NCBI GenBank assembly: GCA_022486815.1
Contig: JAKVJW010000006.1
Span: forward strand, 1-64,000
Source: Prevotella sp.
Lineage (GTDB): Bacteria; Bacteroidota; Bacteroidia; Bacteroidales; Bacteroidaceae
Direction: 5' to 3'
DNA: 64,000 bases
Shown here: positions 1 to 8,642 of the stretch, in pieces
How positions within the stretch are numbered: position 1 is the stretch's first letter
How the letters are laid out: each line of letters opens with the position of its first letter
Notes under the pieces: model-generated
What the model was told of the DNA's origin: nothing
The model's input: only the letters and a program-made list of their open reading frames with translations
Database searches by the model: none
Position numbers and translations under genes: made by a program

Positions 1-78
1 AGATATCCTAATGTTTATCGTTATAAAACTTTGATAATCAGTTAATTAAATATAATGTCATCCTGCGACATTATGTGA

Positions 79-1782
79 CAAATAAATCTCATTCCATCAA
101 CTAAATTAAAGAAGAACCCCTTTTCATCGGATGGTAATATCCTGAATAATAGTACTTCCGGCAGCCGTGATAAGAATGTGGACTTATCCTTAACCCAGGC
201 TTACCGTCACCAAGGGCGGCTGAATTTTAGTACGGAGTTTTTCCTTAACTATGATCATCAGAAGGAAAATACACTGAGTACCGATTCGCTGTTCAGGAAC
301 CGTCTGATCAATCTTGATAATTATCTGTCAAAAAACAAGCATAAGGTGTTTGATACCCAGATTCATTTGCGTATGGTTTACCATTTACCATGGAGGCATT
401 ATCTTGGTCTAAATATAAAAGGCAGCTATACTGCCAACAAACCAAGTGACAGCTATACCAGCCAGACCATCTATTATGCAGGTAACGATCAATATAACCA
501 TCGGGAATATTCTAATGATAATTCCAGTCATAAGTATTCTTATTCGGCTGAATTAGCCTATAGCATAAACCTTCCTAAGGGCTGGTCGTTCGGTCCTTCG
601 TTTTCCTTTGGACAAAGTCAGAACAACTATAACAACAAGTATTCTTCCGGAAACTCCTCAGGATACAATGTTACCCCTGATAGTTACAGTTATCATTCTA
701 TCGTACAAAGTTACAGTACTGCATTGGATGTTGAGATGAACAGGACTCATGAAATGTTCTTATTGAAGATACCTGTAGAATGGAACAAAGAATGCATGTA
801 CTATCACCAGACAGTACTGGACACGCTGGCTCACCGCTCCAAGGTGTTATTTAATCCGTATTTCTGGTACGACCATTTTGGCAAGAATAAGCATTCTTTC
901 AGATATGATATGAATGTCGAGCAGCCGTCGTTTGCCCTTCTCATTCCCTATACCAACAGCGTCAATCCGTTGGCATTGGTCATTAATAATCCCAACCTGA
1001 AAAGTAGAATAACCCATGATTTTCAGGCGAGTGCCAATTTCCGTAATGACTCCATTGATTTGACCTGGTGGATCAAAGCGAGTGCGAGTTGTATCTGCCA
1101 CGAATGGGGGAATCGTATCAGTTATAATACGGCCACAGGTGGCTATACTTACAAGATGGATAATGTCTCGAAACCAAATTGGAAGAGCAGTCTGAGGTTA
1201 GGATTCGAGAAATACATTGGTAAGAAAAAACGTTTCAGTCTCGATATGGACGGAAGGGTTGACTATGATCACAATGTGGACTTTGATATTGCTTACGATC
1301 ATGCAGCAGCCGGTCTCAGTCTGGTGAAGACGCTTGGTACAGGATTGAATGCTAAATTGAGGTATCGTAACAGGTACTTTTCCGCAGGGATAACCGGAAA
1401 GGTATCCGGCAGGTTCTCAAGAAGTGACAGGACGGACTTTTCTGCCATCAATGTCTGTGATTTTCAATATGGAAGCAACCTGCAGTACACCATCCCAATC
1501 GTTAAACTTTCTTTGGCGACAGATGTCACGATGTATAGTCGGAGAGGCTATCATAGCAGTGTCATGAATACCAATGACCTGATATGGAATGCCCAGGTGA
1601 CCCATCCTTTCGCCAAGGGCAGGATCGTAGCGAAACTCCAGGCCTTCGACCTTCTCCACCAGTTGACGACGACCGGTTATTCAGTTAATGCGCAGGGAAG
1701 AACTGAAACATGGTATAATAGTGTTCCCCGCTATCTGATGTTCTCATTATCCTTTAATCTTATAAAAGGGAAGAATAAATAA
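79..1782 (+). pseudogene. 5'-truncated outer-membrane beta-barrel (TonB receptor-like) protein
   Basis: The frame encodes a long run of alternating aromatic and polar strands rich in Tyr, Asn, Asp and Ser, ending in '...SLSFNLIKGKNK'. This is typical of the C-terminal barrel half of Bacteroidota outer-membrane beta-barrel/TonB-dependent receptors. The track starts at a GTG (178), but the frame is open back to 79 and is then closed by in-frame TGA (76-78) and TAA (43-45). There is no ATG, signal peptide, regulatory-like domain or plug domain, although family members are usually 750-950 aa. A barrel cannot reach the outer membrane without an export signal, so I read this as a truncated remnant, or as a silent cassette needing rearrangement. 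Sequence left of the window could change this. The fold is fairly sure; the pseudogene status is inference. Confidence 0.6.
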
Positions 1783-1935
1783 ATGGGAGGATCTTCAAGA
1801 GGATTACTCTGTAGGATCGTTTATGTTACAAATACTTCTTTTTCCCAAGCATATAAATTCTTTTAGTACTTGTATATCAATGGCTTATGTCCATACTGGT
1901 CTTGCGGCAGATGTGAGAAAATATAGTACTTAAGG

Positions 1936-1967
1936 TTTGGCGTTTAGGATATTTCACAGTATCTTTG
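1936..1967 (+). promoter_or_regulatory. Bacteroidota-type promoter for the hydrolase
   Basis: The -33 box TTTG (1936-1939), a 20-nt spacer and the -7 box TATCTTTG (1960-1967) match the Bacteroidota consensus TTTG/TAnnTTTG. A start near 1974 would leave a leader of about 90 nt before the ATG at 2067. The rest of 1783-1935 shows nothing I recognise. Confidence 0.7.
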
Positions 1968-2066
1968 TTCTATTCGTAGAGAAATACCAATTGAAAACAG
2001 TTAATAACCGGCAATGAAATTTGATAAAGATTTAATTCTGATAACAAGTAATATAAAAATGTAGTT

Positions 2067-3302
2067 ATGATGAAAAGAATTTTTAGTTTATTAATCCTAC
2101 TATTCTTTATCGTAAACGGTTTTTCGCAAACGATCAGTGGTTCGTGGAAGGGTACATTGGCTTTTGGCCAACAGAAATTAGCTATAGTCTTGCATATCCA
2201 GACAGATCAGAATGGCAAGACCACTTGTCTGATGGATAGTCCGGACCAGAGTGCAAAAGGCATTCCAGTTGTTCTGGATACCCTCTCAAAAGATTCTATC
2301 AGTTTGAGTGTCCCCCAGATAGGAATGACTTATTCAGGGAGGATACATCAACAGCAGATAGACGGGACGTTCTCACAGAATGGCCTTACGGTTCCTCTTG
2401 TTTTCAAACCTGGGGTCATCGTCAGGAACCGTCCTCAAAATCCTACACCTCCTTATCCATATAAGACCCAAGATGTTTCATTTACCAACAGGAAGGCTCC
2501 TGCCGTACTGTCCGGTACACTGACTTATCCGATAGGTTATCGAAAGGGAAAGAAAGTCCCTGTCGTACTGATGGTAAGCGGAAGCGGGCTGGAAAACCGG
2601 AATGAGGAAATTTTCGACCATCAACCCTTCCTGGTCCTGGCTGACTATCTAGCCCGGAATGGCATAGCTTCTCTCCGTTATGATGACCGTAGTTATGGCA
2701 AATCTACCGGTGATGCGAGATCTGCTACCACAAAGGATTTTGCAGAAGATGCCCAGGCTGGAATAGAAATGCTGAGGAAGATGGGGAGATTCAACAAAGT
2801 AGGAGTACTTGGACACAGTGAGGGTGCTTCCATTGCTTTTATGTTAGGAGCCAGAAAACGGATAGATTTTGTCATTAGTCTTGCGGGTATAGGCGTAAAA
2901 GGGGATACTGCTCTGACAGCACAGGTCAACAGGATAACAGAACTGGAAGGTGTTCCTGCTCACGAAACCGTCGTTCAATATCGGGCAAATGCAGAGAAAC
3001 AGAATATCCCTTGGCTCAACTATTTCATCAATTATGATCCTTCTTCTGATATCAGAAATACCTATTGCCCGGTCATGGCAATTGACGGCAGTAAGGATAC
3101 TCAGGTGATCGCCTCTCTCAATTTGACGGCTATCCGAGGGTTACTGCCAACGAATAAGAAAAATCTCATAAAGGAATATCCTGGAATGAACCACATGTTC
3201 CAGCGCTGCAAAACAGGATTGAGTAATGAGTATGCGAATATCGACGAAACCATAGATCCTCTTGTATTGAAGGATATCGTGACTTGGGTCAGATCATTGT
3301 AG
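2067..3302 (+). CDS. Secreted alpha/beta hydrolase (S33-like peptidase/esterase)
   Basis: A signal peptide (about residues 1-20, ending 'NGFSQ') is followed by a small beta-rich domain (about 20-120) and a C-terminal alpha/beta hydrolase domain. The nucleophile elbow is visible as 'GHSEGAS', with the acid probably in 'DGSKDTQV' and the base in 'GMNHMFQ', so the catalytic triad looks complete. Proteins with this arrangement in Bacteroidota are annotated as serine aminopeptidase or acyl-hydrolase family members acting in the periplasm. The substrate cannot be told from sequence. The gene stands alone with its own promoter and converges on the next gene, with only 25 bp between the stop codons. 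Confidence 0.85.
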   Translation: MMKRIFSLLILLFFIVNGFSQTISGSWKGTLAFGQQKLAIVLHIQTDQNGKTTCLMDSPDQSAKGIPVVLDTLSKDSISLSVPQIGMTYSGRIHQQQIDGTFSQNGLTVPLVFKPGVIVRNRPQNPTPPYPYKTQDVSFTNRKAPAVLSGTLTYPIGYRKGKKVPVVLMVSGSGLENRNEEIFDHQPFLVLADYLARNGIASLRYDDRSYGKSTGDARSATTKDFAEDAQAGIEMLRKMGRFNKVGVLGHSEGASIAFMLGARKRIDFVISLAGIGVKGDTALTAQVNRITELEGVPAHETVVQYRANAEKQNIPWLNYFINYDPSSDIRNTYCPVMAIDGSKDTQVIASLNLTAIRGLLPTNKKNLIKEYPGMNHMFQRCKTGLSNEYANIDETIDPLVLKDIVTWVRSL

Positions 3303-3327
3303 TAAAGACTTTTCCCTGTGAGGAATA

Positions 3328-5028
3328 TCAGATGTCAATGCCCATAATATAATCATTCATAAAGAAGCCATGACCGATAGGGAAGTCGCCTTCACTGATT
3401 TTCTTCATGCCCATGTGCAGATAGAACCCTACTGCCTGATTTGACCGGTTGACGTTCAACTCTACCCGGCAGGGATCTTTATGGACGCTCTTGATATATT
3501 TCAGTGCTTCTGTGAAGAGTCGGCCACCTAAGTGAATGCCTTGATATTTGGGAAGGATATAGAGCTTCTGGAGATGATAAATGTTCTCTCCTTCGGGTTG
3601 GACAGATGCATAGCCAGCTGGCTCTCCCTTAATAGACAGGATAAGATAAGTATGTTGCTGCTCTGTCATCTGCCTGTATAGATTCGGAAGCGAATACATC
3701 CACTCCATCATATAAGCATTTTGTGTAGGGGAGAGGATGTCCTTATAAGTCTTGGGGAAAACTTGTTCTGCCATATTATGGATGAGTTGGCAGTCTTCGA
3801 CAGTAGCCTTTCTAATGGTATACTGCTCATCTTCCGGTTTCTCGATGCAGTTGTCCAAGGCTTGGATGATTGCTTTCCGGTCAAGATTCTGACCGATGAA
3901 AACCAGTTTCTCCATCCGGTCACCATATTTCTCATCCCAGTCACAGCGCAGGTTTTCATCCTCTTTCAACTGTTGTTGAAGTTCCTCTTGGGGCATTGTC
4001 GCATACCATTGACCCACATTCCTGAGCGTTATCTGTGATCCCGCCTGTTCAAAGACATAACAGTTGTCTGGTTCGTCATAAAACCAGCACATCCCTTTAC
4101 ACCGGATGACCTTCTTCATGGTCTCACTTGAAATAAATTCATCAAATTTCCCAAGATTGAAAGCGGGTCTGCGCTGGTAGACAAAGGTCGTGATATTATA
4201 TTCTTCCTTTTCTCCTTCCTCCTTGTTCAGAGTTTCCTGAAGAGGTTCAGAAGCAGTGTCGATGCTGTCTCCTTCGATAGCCTTGATCCAGGTGGCAGAA
4301 CTGGCAACCTTATCAAAATCAAATTGATGAGTATGGATCAGTTGGGAAAGGGGAATATCACAATAATCACATGGGATAATTTCTGCTTCCGGTTGAATGG
4401 AGTGAAGGATATCCTTGATGTGTTTCAAATGTTCGGGACTGATTTCCGAGGCTTTGTTGAGTAAGATAAGATTGCAGAATTCAATTTGTTGAATCACCAG
4501 ATTCTCTAGGTCATCTTCTGCAATATTCGTTTTCTGTAAATTGTTGCCATCATCAAATTCTTTCTGGAGTCTGATGGCATCAACGACAGATACAATACAA
4601 TCCAGAGTGGGTTTTGTCTTCTTGACCAATTCGGGTGCAATATCGGGAATGGAACAGATCGTCTGTGCGATTGGTGCCGGTTCACAGATGCCACTCGCCT
4701 CGATGACAATATAATCAAAGCGTTCTGTATTGGCAATATCGCAGAGTTGCTGGACGAGATCCATCCTTAATGTACAGCAGATACAACCGTTTTGCAGAGC
4801 GATGAGGCTTTTGTCGTCTTGTCCGACGATCCCACCATGCTGAATGAGATCAGCATCTATATTGACTTCGCCGATATCGTTGACGATGACAGCAAATTTG
4901 ATATCGTGCTTGTTTTTCAGAATGCGGTTGAGCAGAGTCGTTTTTCCACTACCCAAATATCCCGTTAGCAGTAAAACCGGAATATCCTTGACTCCCTGAC
5001 CAGATTGCGGCTTCTCTTTCCCTTCCAT
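3328..5028 (-). CDS. COG0523/CobW-type metallochaperone GTPase fused to a GNAT acetyltransferase
   Basis: The N-terminal part is a G3E-family GTPase: Walker A 'GYLGSGKTT' (about 23-31), the metal-binding 'NGCICC' (Cys83/85/86) and 'LNKASEI', which is the NKxD-like base-recognition region. A CobW C-terminal domain follows (about 275-395; 'TTFVYQRRPAF', 'RCKGMCWF'). From about residue 402 a complete GNAT domain appears ('YTIRKATVEDCQLI...'), with the acetyl-CoA-binding segment 'LPKYQGIHLGGRLF' and a typical end 'AVGFYLHMGMKKI'. COG0523 proteins usually deliver Zn or another metal; the acetyltransferase target is unknown. One uninterrupted frame covers both domains, so the fusion is not a frame artefact. 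The gene follows a small membrane-protein gene after 15 nt and is probably co-transcribed with it. Confidence 0.88.
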   Translation of the reverse strand: MEGKEKPQSGQGVKDIPVLLLTGYLGSGKTTLLNRILKNKHDIKFAVIVNDIGEVNIDADLIQHGGIVGQDDKSLIALQNGCICCTLRMDLVQQLCDIANTERFDYIVIEASGICEPAPIAQTICSIPDIAPELVKKTKPTLDCIVSVVDAIRLQKEFDDGNNLQKTNIAEDDLENLVIQQIEFCNLILLNKASEISPEHLKHIKDILHSIQPEAEIIPCDYCDIPLSQLIHTHQFDFDKVASSATWIKAIEGDSIDTASEPLQETLNKEEGEKEEYNITTFVYQRRPAFNLGKFDEFISSETMKKVIRCKGMCWFYDEPDNCYVFEQAGSQITLRNVGQWYATMPQEELQQQLKEDENLRCDWDEKYGDRMEKLVFIGQNLDRKAIIQALDNCIEKPEDEQYTIRKATVEDCQLIHNMAEQVFPKTYKDILSPTQNAYMMEWMYSLPNLYRQMTEQQHTYLILSIKGEPAGYASVQPEGENIYHLQKLYILPKYQGIHLGGRLFTEALKYIKSVHKDPCRVELNVNRSNQAVGFYLHMGMKKISEGDFPIGHGFFMNDYIMGIDI

Positions 5029-5043
5029 TTCTCAGAGTTCTTA

Positions 5044-5214
5044 TTATCTGGTCTTCAGATCTCTTTTCATCTTTTCCCGTCTTTCTTTGAGATCCAGTTC
5101 ACTCTGACGTTTATGTCTTTTGATATCGAGATAAGACTTCAGGCCGAACCAGACCAACCCAATGAACAGGACGATAAATATGGCGATAGTAAAATACAGT
5201 GTTGTTTTTGACAT
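5044..5214 (-). CDS. Small single-pass membrane protein (56 aa), not in the ORF track
   Basis: The minus strand reads ATG (5214-5212) to TAA (5046-5044) and encodes 56 residues. An N-terminal hydrophobic helix (about residues 5-24, 'LYFTIAIFIVLFIGLVWFGL') is followed by a strongly charged, probably helical tail ('KRHKRQSELDLKERREKMKRD'). The amphipathic organisation, A-rich upstream region and 15-nt spacing to the COG0523-GNAT gene argue that it is real. I do not recognise the family. The overlapping plus-strand ORF (5005-5211) is its shadow. Confidence 0.7.
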   Translation of the reverse strand: MSKTTLYFTIAIFIVLFIGLVWFGLKSYLDIKRHKRQSELDLKERREKMKRDLKTR

Positions 5215-5351
5215 TTTTATATTCAGTTATTAACCTAAATTTTATATGGGGGTGAATAGATAGAATGCATCGTAGGATGCTACTTGTTGCAAAGATACAA
5301 AAAAATCAATAATCAAGTTGGTTTAAAGGTTAAAAACACTCAAAAAATAAA

Positions 5352-5377
5352 GGGCACACGACTATAAGCGTGTGTCC
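5352..5377 (-). terminator. Terminator of the 2-oxoacid oxidoreductase operon
   Basis: GGGCACACG (5352-5360) pairs with CGTGTGTCC (5369-5377) in nine pairs including one G-U, with an 8-nt loop. On the minus strand it is followed by a T-rich tract (TTTATTTTTTG), as expected for a factor-independent terminator after the gamma-subunit gene. Confidence 0.75.
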
Positions 5378-5434
5378 TTTTCTGAGGCAGTAGTGAGAGA
5401 TTACTTCTCACGATGTCTTTTTCTTGTAAGGTAA

Positions 5435-5977
5435 TTACAATTTAGTGATGATTTTCTTGCCTTCTTCTACTGCTTCCATATTAAGAGGAATCAGATTATG
5501 ATGCCGCTCCGGGAGTGTTTTGAGTAGAGCCTTTCGGAGTCCTTCAGGTGTAACCAGTGGGCATACCTTGAGAAGACCGCCGAGTACAACCATATTGAAA
5601 ACATGCGCATTCTTCATTTCTGCAGCTTTATCCATAGCATTGATGCGGTATACGCTGATATCTTTCCGTGAAGGTGGAGTCATGATGCCATATCCGTCAT
5701 AGATGAGGATGCCACCAGGTTTCACCTTCGACTGAAATTTATCCAGTGAGGGTTGGTTCAGGACGATAGCGATGTCATAACGACTGAGAATAGGGGAGGA
5801 AATACGCTGGTCACTGACAATGACAGTTACGTTAGCTGTTCCTCCTCGTTGCTCAGGACCATAGGCAGGCATCCAAGTTACCTCTTTCCCTTCCATTAAT
5901 CCTGAATAAGCCAGTATCTTTCCCATAGAAAGAACTCCCTGACCACCGAATCCGCTTATAATGATTTCCTTTTTCAT
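5435..5977 (-). CDS. 2-oxoacid:ferredoxin oxidoreductase, gamma subunit
   Basis: The 180-aa protein begins 'MKKEIIISGFGGQGVLSMGKIL', the hallmark of the gamma (POR/KOR/VOR) subunit, and carries 'YGPEQRGGTANVTV', also family-typical. It completes the heteromeric enzyme that oxidatively decarboxylates a 2-oxoacid (2-oxoglutarate or a branched-chain 2-oxoacid) to the acyl-CoA, reducing ferredoxin in the cytoplasm. Length is normal. It is the last gene of the cluster and is separated from the beta-subunit gene by 94 bp that contain an inverted repeat. The terminator at 5352-5377 follows. Substrate specificity cannot be settled by reading alone. Confidence 0.9.
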   Translation of the reverse strand: MKKEIIISGFGGQGVLSMGKILAYSGLMEGKEVTWMPAYGPEQRGGTANVTVIVSDQRISSPILSRYDIAIVLNQPSLDKFQSKVKPGGILIYDGYGIMTPPSRKDISVYRINAMDKAAEMKNAHVFNMVVLGGLLKVCPLVTPEGLRKALLKTLPERHHNLIPLNMEAVEEGKKIITKL

Positions 5978-6015
5978 TTCATTTATCTGTCAATTATTCT
6001 TTTTGATAACGAAGC

Positions 6016-6057
6016 ATATCCGGTGACCTGATTTTAAGCAAGTCTCTATCCGGATAT
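6016..6057 (-). other. Inverted repeat in the beta-gamma subunit gap
   Basis: ATATCCGG (6016-6023) and CCGGATAT (6050-6057) form a perfect 8-bp stem with a 26-nt loop between the beta and gamma subunit genes. No T-tract follows on the minus strand, so it is more likely an mRNA-stability or processing element than a terminator. Its function is inferred only. Confidence 0.4.
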
Positions 6058-6071
6058 AAAAGAATAATACT

Positions 6072-6839
6072 TTATTTGTTTATCGTATCTTTTAGGTCAC
6101 CTTTTGGATAGAAAGGAAACATGTGCTCCTCCATCCATTTGTTAGCTTCGGCAGGTTTCAGTTTCCAGCCACTGCTACAGGTACTCACGATTTCTACCAG
6201 TGAAGAACCCTTCTTATTCATAGAAGCATCGAAGGCTTTGCGGATGGCTTTCTTGGCTTTGATGATAGCACCTGCAGTCTCTACACTCTGACGTGTGACA
6301 TAGCAAGTACCTTGCAGTTGGGCAGCCAGTTCGGTGATCTTCAATGGATAACCGTGCAATACCGGATCTCTTCCATAAGGACATGTAGAGGTCTTCTGTC
6401 CGATAAGGGTTGTCGGGGCCATCTGGCCGCCGGTCATTCCGTAGATAGCATTATTGATGAAGATAATCGTGATGTTCTCTCCACGGTTCAACGCATGTAA
6501 GGTCTCTGCCGTTCCGATACAAGCCAGGTCACCATCACCCTGATAAGTGAAAACCAGACGGTCAGGCCAAAGGCGTTTTACAGCAGTAGCCAGTGCTGGT
6601 GCTCTTCCGTGGGCAGCTTCCTGCCAGTCTATATCCAGGTAGCGATATGCAAATACGGCACATCCTACCGGGCAAATTCCCACCGTCTTTTCTTCCATGC
6701 CCATGTCTGCGATAACTTCAGCAACGAGTTTATGTACAACTCCATGAGAACACCCCGGGCAATAGTGCATCGTGGTGTCATTCATCAGTTTCGGTTTGGA
6801 ATAAACCAGATTCTCCGGTGATATGATTGATGTATCCAT
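6072..6839 (-). CDS. 2-oxoacid:ferredoxin oxidoreductase, beta (TPP-binding) subunit
   Basis: The 255-aa protein has the cluster-ligand motif 'YCPGCSHG' (Cys27/Cys30), a further conserved Cys-containing segment 'GICPVGC' (about 54-60), and the thiamine pyrophosphate motif 'GDGDLA...NN' (about 101-130). These define the beta subunit of the KOR/VOR type, which holds TPP and one 4Fe-4S cluster. It starts at an ATG one base downstream of the vorB stop, so translation is probably coupled. The neighbours are the alpha subunit upstream and the gamma subunit downstream. Confidence 0.92.
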   Translation of the reverse strand: MDTSIISPENLVYSKPKLMNDTTMHYCPGCSHGVVHKLVAEVIADMGMEEKTVGICPVGCAVFAYRYLDIDWQEAAHGRAPALATAVKRLWPDRLVFTYQGDGDLACIGTAETLHALNRGENITIIFINNAIYGMTGGQMAPTTLIGQKTSTCPYGRDPVLHGYPLKITELAAQLQGTCYVTRQSVETAGAIIKAKKAIRKAFDASMNKKGSSLVEIVSTCSSGWKLKPAEANKWMEEHMFPFYPKGDLKDTINK

Positions 6840-6840
6840 T

Positions 6841-7938
6841 TTATTTTTCTTTTTGAATCAATTGTGTTTTCAGAGCTTTTACGATCTCTTCCGGCTCCGG
6901 TACGATACCGCCTAATCTTCCGAAATGTTCTACTGGTAAAGCTCCATTGATAGCCAGGCGTACGTCTTGAACCATCTGCCCTGCATTAATCTCAGCTACG
7001 AGAATTCCCTTCTTGCCTACGGCTGCTTTTCGAAGTTGCTTTTCAGGGAAAGGCCATAAGGTTATCGGACGGAACAGTCCAACTTTAATACCCTGCTCTT
7101 TTGCCAGTTCTATTGCTTTCTCTGTAATTCTGGCTGCACTGCCGAAAGCTACGATAATATATTCGGCACCATCCATCTGTTGAGTATCGTAGCGGACCTC
7201 ACAGTCTTTTATGGTCTGGTATTTTCTTTGCATGGACAGGTTGCGTTGCTCCATGATTTCCGGTTTCAGTTCCAGAGAGGTAAGGATGTTCGGTTTCCGG
7301 TCAGGAGTCCTGCCTATCGTTGCCCAAGGACATTCTTTGCGGATCTGCTCTTCGGTCCTCCGAGGTTTGAGCGGCGGAAGGACGACTTTTTCCATCATCT
7401 GACCGATTACTCCATCACTGAGGATCATGGCCGGGTTACGATAGCGAAAAGCCAGTGTAAAAGCTAAATCTATAAAGTCTGCCATCTCCTGGACCGATGC
7501 AGGTGCGAGAACGATGGTATTGTAGTCACCATTACCTCCGCCTCTTGTAGCCTGAAAATAATCACTTTGAGAAGGTTGAATGGTTCCCAGTCCCGGGCCT
7601 CCGCGTTGAACGTTGACAAATACACCAGGTATCTCGGCTCCGGCCATATAGGCTATGCCTTCCTGCATCAAAGCTATACCGGGGCTTGAGGAGGTGGTCA
7701 TTACTCTTTTGCCTGAACCGGCTCCGCCATAGACCATGTTGATAGCTGCAACTTCGCTTTCGGCCTGAAGGACAACCATGCCTGTAGTTTCCCATGGCTT
7801 AAGTAGTGCCAGGGTTTCGATAATTTCACTTTGAGGTGTGATGGGATATCCAAAGAATCCATCTGCTCCGCAACGAATGGCGGCACGAGCTAAGGCCTCA
7901 TTCCCTTTCATCAGGGTTACTTCTTGCTTTTCTTCCAT
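6841..7938 (-). CDS. vorB: 2-oxoacid:ferredoxin oxidoreductase, alpha subunit (VorB-type)
   Basis: The 365-aa protein starts 'EVTLMKGNEALARAAIRCGADGFFGYPITPQSEI' and contains 'MTTSSSPGIALMQEGIAYMAGAEIPGVFVNVQRGGPGLG'. Both are diagnostic of the alpha subunit of KorA/VorB-type oxidoreductases. Bacteroidota proteins of this type are named VorB (3-methyl-2-oxobutanoate dehydrogenase), while the same architecture serves 2-oxoglutarate in others. The physiological role is anaerobic acyl-CoA formation or the reverse reductive carboxylation. The ferredoxin gene lies 3 bp upstream and the beta subunit 1 bp downstream, a tightly packed operon. The symbol follows family naming; the substrate is not proven. 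Confidence 0.9.
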   Translation of the reverse strand: MEEKQEVTLMKGNEALARAAIRCGADGFFGYPITPQSEIIETLALLKPWETTGMVVLQAESEVAAINMVYGGAGSGKRVMTTSSSPGIALMQEGIAYMAGAEIPGVFVNVQRGGPGLGTIQPSQSDYFQATRGGGNGDYNTIVLAPASVQEMADFIDLAFTLAFRYRNPAMILSDGVIGQMMEKVVLPPLKPRRTEEQIRKECPWATIGRTPDRKPNILTSLELKPEIMEQRNLSMQRKYQTIKDCEVRYDTQQMDGAEYIIVAFGSAARITEKAIELAKEQGIKVGLFRPITLWPFPEKQLRKAAVGKKGILVAEINAGQMVQDVRLAINGALPVEHFGRLGGIVPEPEEIVKALKTQLIQKEK

Positions 7939-7941
7939 TAT

Positions 7942-8172
7942 TTAAATCTCCACTTTTTTACGGTATACGGTGATGCAAGCATCTGGACATACAATAGCGC
8001 AACTGCTGCAACCGATGCAATCTTTGTCAAGTTGGGGTTCTACATAAGGATACCCGTGTGCATTAACTTTCTTTTTTACTAAGGCTAACACTCCGTTAGG
8101 ACAGGCTTGTACGCATAATGCACAACCTTTGCAACGGGCGGTGTCAACCACTACAGCTCCTTTAATTTTCAT
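7942..8172 (-). CDS. Ferredoxin-type 2x[4Fe-4S] delta subunit of the oxidoreductase
   Basis: Two clusters are visible, 'CKGCALCVQACP' and 'CIGCSSCAIVCP', each with the CxxCxxCxxxCP pattern, so the protein should bind two 4Fe-4S clusters and relay electrons from the TPP subunit. I choose the ATG at 8172 (76 aa, 'MKIKGAVVVDTARCKGC') instead of the track start at 8253. The extra 27 residues are not ferredoxin-like, and the internal ATG has an A/G-rich upstream stretch. It lies immediately before vorB in the same operon. Confidence 0.88.
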   Translation of the reverse strand: MKIKGAVVVDTARCKGCALCVQACPNGVLALVKKKVNAHGYPYVEPQLDKDCIGCSSCAIVCPDACITVYRKKVEI

Positions 8173-8358
8173 CTTTTTATTTTTTATTATTAGATGTGTT
8201 CTTTTTATTCGATAGCCATGAAAGCCTGTTGAAACCTTTAAAAATAGATACAAACAGATTTCTTCTTATCTTCAGAATTTAGGAAAACAAGGTATATCAT
8301 TTTAGGTGTATCTTGAAGATTCTTCAAAGTATCCGGATCGTCAGTAGAATTCTTCATA

Positions 8359-8538
8359 TTAAGGATTATAGCAATCCTTGCAATAGAAATTCAATATATT
8401 ATCCAGCATTTCCTTAGCATCTTTAGCAGGACTCCCCGGGTCTAACTCAATAGCTTCGAGGTAACAGTCTATGGCATGTTGCCAGTCCTGTTGCTTTCGA
8501 TAAAGATTGCCTTTTCGATACCATTCTTCACTAGTCAT
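8359..8538 (-). CDS. Small tetratricopeptide-repeat protein (59 aa)
   Basis: From the ATG at 8538 the product is 'MTSEEWYRKGNLYRKQQDWQHAIDCYLEAIELDPGSPAKDAK...', essentially one TPR unit followed by a capping helix and a Cys-containing tail ('FYCKDCYNP'). The track start at 8568 is a TTG lying inside the -7 box (8566-8573), so it cannot be transcribed and I reject it. Small TPR genes sit directly upstream of vorB clusters in other Bacteroidales, which suggests an assembly or scaffold role, but this is inference. A 186-bp gap separates it from the ferredoxin gene. Confidence 0.75.
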   Translation of the reverse strand: MTSEEWYRKGNLYRKQQDWQHAIDCYLEAIELDPGSPAKDAKEMLDNILNFYCKDCYNP

Positions 8539-8565
8539 AAATTCTGTTTTTGCTTTTGCTTGACG

Positions 8566-8595
8566 CAAAGTTAATTTGTCTGGACATAACTCAAT
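8566..8595 (-). promoter_or_regulatory. Promoter for the TPR/oxidoreductase operon
   Basis: On the minus strand the -7 box TAACTTTG (8566-8573) matches TAnnTTTG, with ATTG (8592-8595) at 18 nt as a weak -33 box. Transcription would start about 20 nt before the TPR ATG at 8538. Confidence 0.6.
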
Positions 8596-8642
8596 CTATT
8601 TCGCCTTTATATTAACAAAGTTTTTGACAATTTCACACGAAA

